From Rhizobiales bacterium Ga0077530 (GTDB lineage: Bacteria; Pseudomonadota; Alphaproteobacteria; Rhizobiales; Hyphomicrobiaceae), in the NCBI GenBank assembly GCA_001464855.1, contig LNEA01000014.1:1-35977 (forward strand): DNA of 35,977 bases, written 5' to 3'. Both the position numbers and the translations under genes were made by a program. The notes beneath the pieces are model-generated. The model was not told the DNA's origin and did no database searches. It saw only the letters and a list, made by a program, of their open reading frames with translations. Below, one piece after another: positions 31,793-35,977 of this stretch; position 1 is the stretch's first letter, and every line of letters starts with the position of its first letter.

Positions 31793-33589
31793 TCAGCGAC
31801 CGGCGGTACGGACCGGGCGGCGCAGGAACGCCGGCACGTTCTCGTCGAGGCCGAACGGCACAGCGTCTCGGCGCGGTGCGTTCTCGTGCTTTGGTGCGGG
31901 AGACTCCTGACGGCCGCGCGGTGCTCTGGCTTGCGGCGCCGGCTCGCGCTCGCCGTGCTGCTGCTGCCGCCGCCCATCGCGCTCGCCACGGTTGTCGCGC
32001 TCACCACGACCGTCCCGCTCGCGGCGCTCGCCACCACGACCTTCACGCTCGCCGCCGCCGCTTTGCTCGCCGCGCTCACCACGGCCTTGCCGTGGTTGCT
32101 CGCGACGCGGCTCAGCCGCTGCTGCGGTTGGTGCTTCCCGGCCCTCGCGGTTTTCACGGTTGCCGCGCGGCCTGCGCGACGGCCGGTCGCCGTCACGATT
32201 GGCCGGACGGGGAGCAGGTGCGTCGCTCTCGGCAGCGATCGCAACTTCAGCCTCACGCGGCTCAGGCTTGGGCGCGCTGTCGCGGTGCGGCCGATCCCGC
32301 TCGCCGCCACGATCGGAGCCACGCGCTCCACCCCGCTCGGAGCCGCGACCGCGCGATCCGCCGGCCGAACGGCCGTCCTTGCCGCCACGATCCGAACTCG
32401 CGCCACGCCGTCCGCGGCCGCGACGCTTCATGCCGTCCGCCATCGCATCGGCATCGGGAGCTTCACCGAGCCATTTCGGCTCCTCCTCGATCAGCTTGCC
32501 GATGGCGCTGATTGCCTTGATGTCGTCCGGCGTGACGATCGTCACGGAGTAGCCGAGCTTGCCGGCGCGGCCCGTGCGTCCGATGCGGTGCACGTAATCG
32601 TCGGCTTGCCACGGCACATCGTAGTTGAAGATGTGGCTGACGTCGGGGATGTCGAGGCCGCGGGCCGCGACGTCGGAAGCAGCGAGAAGCTGAATGCGTC
32701 CTTCGCGGAACGCGTCGAGCGTCGCCATGCGCGTCGACTGATCGAGATCGCCGTGGAGCGCACCTGCACTGAAGCCGTGCTTCTGCAGCGACTTCAGCAG
32801 GATCGCGACGTCGCGCTTGCGGTTACAGAAGATGATCGCATTCTTGACTTCCAGCTCGCCGAGCAGATCGCGGAGGATCGCGCGCTTGTCGTGATCCTCG
32901 AAGGAGGGGCAATACTTGAAGGTCTGAGTGATCGTCTTCGCTGTGGTCGCGGGACGCGCGACCTCGATGCGCACCGGGTCATTTAGGAACTGGGCGACCA
33001 GGCGCGTGATCTCAGGCGGCATCGTTGCCGAGAAGAAGAGGGTCTGGCGACGCGGCGGCAGCAGCTTGCAGATCTTCTCGATGTCCGGGATGAAGCCCAT
33101 GTCGAGCATGCGGTCGGCTTCGTCGATGACGAGGATCTCGACGCCCATCAGCATGACGCGGCCGCGTGAAAAATGGTCGAGCAGACGGCCGGGAGTTGCG
33201 ATCAGCACGTCGACGCCGCGGTCGAGCTTGCGGACCTGGTCGTCCATCGAGACGCCGCCAATCAACAGAGCGACAGTAAGCTTGTGGTTGACGCCGTACT
33301 TCTCGAAGCTCTGCGCCACCTGGGCGGCGAGTTCGCGGGTCGGCGCGAGGATCAGGGAGCGGGGCATCCGCGCCCGTGCCCGTCCGGTCTCGAGGCGCGT
33401 GATCATCGGCAGCACGAACGAGGCGGTTTTGCCGGTGCCCGTCTGTGCGATGCCGAGGACGTCTCGGCCGGCGACGGCGATGGGGATGGCTTGGGCTTGG
33501 ATAGGCGTCGGGTTCGCGTAGCCGGCTGCCTCGAGAGCAGCAAGCACTTTGCTGCTGAGCCCGAGCTCAGCAAAGGTGGTGGGGTGCAA
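31793..33589 (-). CDS. DEAD-box RNA helicase, RhlE type
   Basis: A 598-residue ATP-dependent RNA helicase, used in ribosome assembly or RNA turnover and often cold-linked. Motifs in order: Q motif (PTPIQAQAIP), I (AQTGTGKT), Ia (APTRELA), Ib (ATPGR), II (DEAD), III (SAT), IV (AIIFCNRKR), V (ARGLDIP), VI (HRIGRTGRAG). From about residue 385 the tail is Arg/Gly/Glu-rich (GRGRRGASSDRGGKDG and on) and ends VPAFLRRPVRTAGR, typical of alphaproteobacterial RhlE-like proteins. The start is TTG at 33589, preceded by GGAGG 6 bases upstream; a TTG start keeps initiation weak. The RNA-binding tail makes the antisense frame look open, but that is not a gene. Confidence 0.92.
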   Translation of the reverse strand: MHPTTFAELGLSSKVLAALEAAGYANPTPIQAQAIPIAVAGRDVLGIAQTGTGKTASFVLPMITRLETGRARARMPRSLILAPTRELAAQVAQSFEKYGVNHKLTVALLIGGVSMDDQVRKLDRGVDVLIATPGRLLDHFSRGRVMLMGVEILVIDEADRMLDMGFIPDIEKICKLLPPRRQTLFFSATMPPEITRLVAQFLNDPVRIEVARPATTAKTITQTFKYCPSFEDHDKRAILRDLLGELEVKNAIIFCNRKRDVAILLKSLQKHGFSAGALHGDLDQSTRMATLDAFREGRIQLLAASDVAARGLDIPDVSHIFNYDVPWQADDYVHRIGRTGRAGKLGYSVTIVTPDDIKAISAIGKLIEEEPKWLGEAPDADAMADGMKRRGRGRRGASSDRGGKDGRSAGGSRGRGSERGGARGSDRGGERDRPHRDSAPKPEPREAEVAIAAESDAPAPRPANRDGDRPSRRPRGNRENREGREAPTAAAAEPRREQPRQGRGERGEQSGGGEREGRGGERRERDGRGERDNRGERDGRRQQQHGEREPAPQARAPRGRQESPAPKHENAPRRDAVPFGLDENVPAFLRRPVRTAGR

Positions 33590-34104
33590 AAATAACCTCC
33601 GTCACAGCGTTCCGGCGCGCGCGGCTTTCCGCGGCGGCGGCGGTCTCATCTGAGCGCAGGGGGAAGCGGGGTAACTCGTTCAACGAGCTATCAAACGGCA
33701 CCAGATCGAGAAAAGGGATCAATGAATGCGATCCCCTGCGCCCGATGCTGCTTTCCCTGCCACAAAGCTTCGCCTCTAACAAGCAAATTACTGAGCTTTC
33801 AGAGGTTTTTCCCGGGCTTCCATTGGCAGGCCAGCGAAAGCTAAGGGTGAGTCGGGGCCGACCAGATTGCGAAATGTTTGCCGCATTATCAATGGCATAG
33901 ATCTTATGTCGGTGTGCCTGCTACAACTCTTGACTGAGAGCTGGACGTCGGCGCCTGCGGAGCTGATGTGCGGCAATATGCACTCTGCGCTGCTGTTCGA
34001 TGCAGCGCCGTGCACTCATCCCAACTTTCCCGCTTGTTTCGCCTCCCAAGCGCGCTAGTTGTGTCGCCGGATGAGGACTGGGACAGCCCGCCGGGAGAGC
34101 CTGA
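33590..34104. other. Intergenic region upstream of the helicase gene
   Basis: About 515 bp between divergent genes, so promoters in both directions are expected. A CTCGTTGAACGAG hairpin is at about 33676-33688, and GGGATC...GATCCC at about 33715-33744; both lie in the long 5' leader of the helicase gene, where cold-responsive leaders are known. I cannot name any gene here. Confidence 0.4.
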
Positions 34105-34386
34105 ATGGATCGCAATACATTTTTTGGCGGCAATCCGGTTGCCGTGATCGTTCGGCTGGTCATCCTGTCGATCATCGTCGGCATTGTGCTCTCGGCGCTC
34201 AATATCCGGCCTGACGAGATCATTTATCATATCCAGCGCCTCATCCAGCGCATCTCTGACCTCGGCTTCGATTTCGTCATCAAGATATTCGGGTACTTCT
34301 TGATCGGCGCGGTGATCGTCGTCCCGATCTGGTTGATCGCGCGGCTGTTGGGCGTGATGCGGAAGGGCGATGATGGGCGCCGCTGA
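34105..34386 (+). CDS. DUF6460-like small membrane protein
   Basis: A 93-residue protein with two hydrophobic segments, NPVAVIVRLVILSIIVGIVL and FGYFLIGAVIVVPIWLIARL, so it is likely an inner-membrane protein. The opening MDRNTFFGGNPVAVIVRL and the overall layout match DUF6460 proteins of Hyphomicrobiales; their function is unknown. GGGAGAG precedes the ATG. It is 33 bp upstream of the MATE gene and in the same direction. Confidence 0.75.
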   Translation: MDRNTFFGGNPVAVIVRLVILSIIVGIVLSALNIRPDEIIYHIQRLIQRISDLGFDFVIKIFGYFLIGAVIVVPIWLIARLLGVMRKGDDGRR

Positions 34387-34419
34387 ACCCGGCGCACGCG
34401 CCACGGGACTCTAGCCACC

Positions 34420-35755
34420 ATGGACGACCGCGACGGTCGCGCGGCGCCTGGCGAGGTCGTCACGCACGCGAGCATGCTCCGCATCGCCGTGCCGATCATG
34501 CTGTCGAACGCGACGGTACCGCTGATCGGCTACGTCGATACTGCCGTCGTCGGTCAACTCGGCGAGGCTCACTTGATCGGCGCGGTGGCGATCGGCGGCG
34601 TCATCTTCAGCTTCCTCTATTGGACCTTCAGTTTCCTGCGCATGGGCACGACGGGCCTCACCGCGCAGGCCTATGGGGCGAGTGACAGCCGCGAAATCGC
34701 CGGACATCTGCTGCGGGCGCTGGCGGTCGCGGGCGTGTTCGGGATCGCCATGATCGCGCTGCAACGGCCGATCGCGGCGGCGTCGTTCTGGGCGATCGGG
34801 CCATCGCGACAGGTGCAGGCGGCGGCCGATACCTACTACAGCATCCGTATCTGGGCGGCACCGGCGGGGCTCATCAATTTCGCGCTGCTCGGATGGTTCA
34901 TCGGGCTCGGCCGTGCCGGCGTGGCGTTCGTCGTCCAGCTCGTCGTCAACATCCTCAACATGGCGCTGGCGATCCTGTTCGTGCTGTGGCTCGACGGCGG
35001 CGTTGCCGGCGTCGGTCTGGCGGCGCTCATTGCCGAAGTTGCGGGCGCGGTCGTCGGGATCGTTGTCGCGATCCGTATCGCCCGGCAGATGGGCGCTGCG
35101 GCACCCCTGTCGGATGCGCGCGACTGGCTGAAGATGAAGCGCTCGCTGGGCATCAACGCCGACCTGACGATCCGTGCGATCGGCCACTACACCGCGATCA
35201 TCTTCTTCACCGCGCAAGGTGCGGCAGCCGGCGACGTCACGCTCGCCGCCAACGCGATCCTGATGACGCTGATTCACATCATGGTCTATCTGCTCGATGG
35301 CTTCGCCTTCGCCGCCGAAGCGCTGGTCGGGCGGTCGGTCGGGGCGCGCGACAAGGTGTCGTTCTGGCGGGCAGTGAGGATGTCGACGGTGTGGGCTGGC
35401 GTGCTCGCCGCGATTATCGGTGACGGCGAAGAGCGCCGAGGTACAAGCAGCGGCAGGAACCTACCTCGCGTGGGCGGCACTGGCGCCGATCCTTGGCGTG
35501 TGGTGCTTCCAACTCGACGGCATTTTCACCGGCGCGACGCGCACGCGCGAGATGCGCAACACGATGGTGCTGAGCATCGTGCCGTTTTTTGCGGCTTGGT
35601 GGCTGCTGGCGCCGATCATCGGCAATCACGGCCTTTGGGCGGCGTACCTGCTGTTCTACATCGCGCGATCGGCATCGCTACTGGTGTTCATGCCGGGGCT
35701 GGTCCGCGCGTCGTTTCCGGAGCCGAAGCCGACATCAAGCATCGAGCGGCTTTGA
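34420..35755 (+). pseudogene. MATE-family efflux transporter, broken by a deletion and frameshift
   Basis: MATE exporters use H+ or Na+ gradients to expel drugs and metabolites. The first part, from MDDRDGRAAPGEVVTHASML to AGVLAAIIG at about 35418, is in one frame and has the usual MATE helices (VDTAVVGQLGEAHLIGAVAI, FLRMGTTGLTAQAYGA). The rest, TAKSAEVQAAAGTYLAWAAL to the TGA at 35753-35755, is in the next frame. About 13-18 residues usually found between these parts (end of a helix and the loop before it) seem to be missing, so a small deletion with a shift, near 35418-35422, is more likely than a single-base error. The product would lack the last helices. The stop overlaps the convergent pyrD by 21 bp. 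Confidence 0.8.
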
Positions 35756-35977
35756 CGCCCATTCGGTAGCGCGGGCCCCGGTGATCGCGGAGATGTTCGC
35801 GACACCGCGTGCGCGGCAGGTTTCATCGAGGTGCCGCTTGATGCGGCCGATCAGGCCCGCTCCCTCGTAGATGAGACCTGTGTAGAGCTGAAGCAGCGAC
35901 GCGCCGGCTTCGATCTTGGCGAGGGCCCGGTCCGGGCTGTCGATGCCGCCGATGCCGATGAGGGGCACCTTGCCGCC
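35735..35977 (-). CDS. pyrD: Dihydroorotate dehydrogenase (quinone), 3' end only
   Basis: The C-terminal 80 residues, reading [20 protein letters not shown], then [20 protein letters not shown] and [19 protein letters not shown]...A...GA..vQlYTG is the FMN-phosphate-binding end of class 2 PyrD, the membrane-linked enzyme that oxidises dihydroorotate in pyrimidine synthesis. The N-terminus lies outside the window. The stop is TGA at 35735-35737, overlapping the MATE stop region by 21 bp. Confidence 0.92.
   Translation of the reverse strand, partial: GGKVPLIGIGGIDSPDRALAKIEAGASLLQLYTGLIYEGAGLIGRIKRHLDETCRARGVANISAITGARATEWASKPLDA

Noticed and set aside
31688-32986. Long plus-strand frame (432 codons) rich in Arg/Ala/Leu
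   Set aside because: Antisense to the Arg/Gly-rich tail of the RhlE helicase; codon bias of the tail keeps the opposite frame open.
34411-35277. 288-codon minus-strand frame rich in Arg/Asp/Glu
   Set aside because: Antisense to the MATE transmembrane helices; composition is typical of reversed membrane-protein codons.

Overview
The window looks like a chromosomal segment of a GC-rich alphaproteobacterium, most likely Hyphomicrobiales (inference). The right end carries housekeeping genes typical of that group: a tRNA-Ala, an HU protein, an RhlE-type helicase with an Arg/Gly-rich tail, a DUF6460-like protein, a MATE transporter gene and the 3' end of pyrD. Most of the window to the left of the tRNA (about 1-30,070) is accessory DNA made of mobile-element fragments, a partition module, defence-type genes and two AT-richer inserts.

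Layout: 1-4,077 has small secreted or hypothetical genes, a frameshifted gene behind a hairpin that hides its ribosome-binding site, and a PcfJ-like protein. 4,409-7,364 has a helix-turn-helix-like regulator and a tail-to-tail hemC/hemB pair of lower GC; the HemB is of the zinc (three-cysteine) type. 7,783-10,201 has a truncated ArdC-type antirestriction gene, a scrap of a recombinase 3' end and two genes of unknown function. 10,620-13,773 is a decayed RIT element (three tyrosine recombinases in ATGA overlap): the second gene has an in-frame TAG and the third is fused in frame to an unrelated sequence. 14,040-15,420 is a ParA/ribbon-helix-helix partition module with CCATA repeats, several of them at multiples of 8 bp. 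15,509-24,644 reads as a defence island: a Fic protein with its own inhibitory motif, a 1004-residue protein with an N-terminal RelA/SpoT-like synthetase domain, a convergent operon of an OLD-like ATPase and a zinc-ribbon protein with an RHLLAH (Rx4H, HEPN-like) motif, and an integrase. 24,943-27,535 is a second AT-richer insert with a D-Ala-D-Ala ligase homologue, a small cysteine-containing protein and a beta-lactamase-fold serine hydrolase. 28,222-30,012 is a translationally coupled operon of small ICE-type genes ending in a DNA methyltransferase; its sixth frame stops about 58 bp before the 3' end of the tRNA-Ala gene, which suggests an element integrated at that tRNA.

The candidates for an undescribed system are the RelA/SpoT fusion protein and the neighbouring OLD-like ATPase plus zinc-ribbon/HEPN-like pair. 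The ParA/RHH module, Fic protein and integrase around them suggest they travelled on a mobile element. Gene functions are read from motifs only; no database search was possible.
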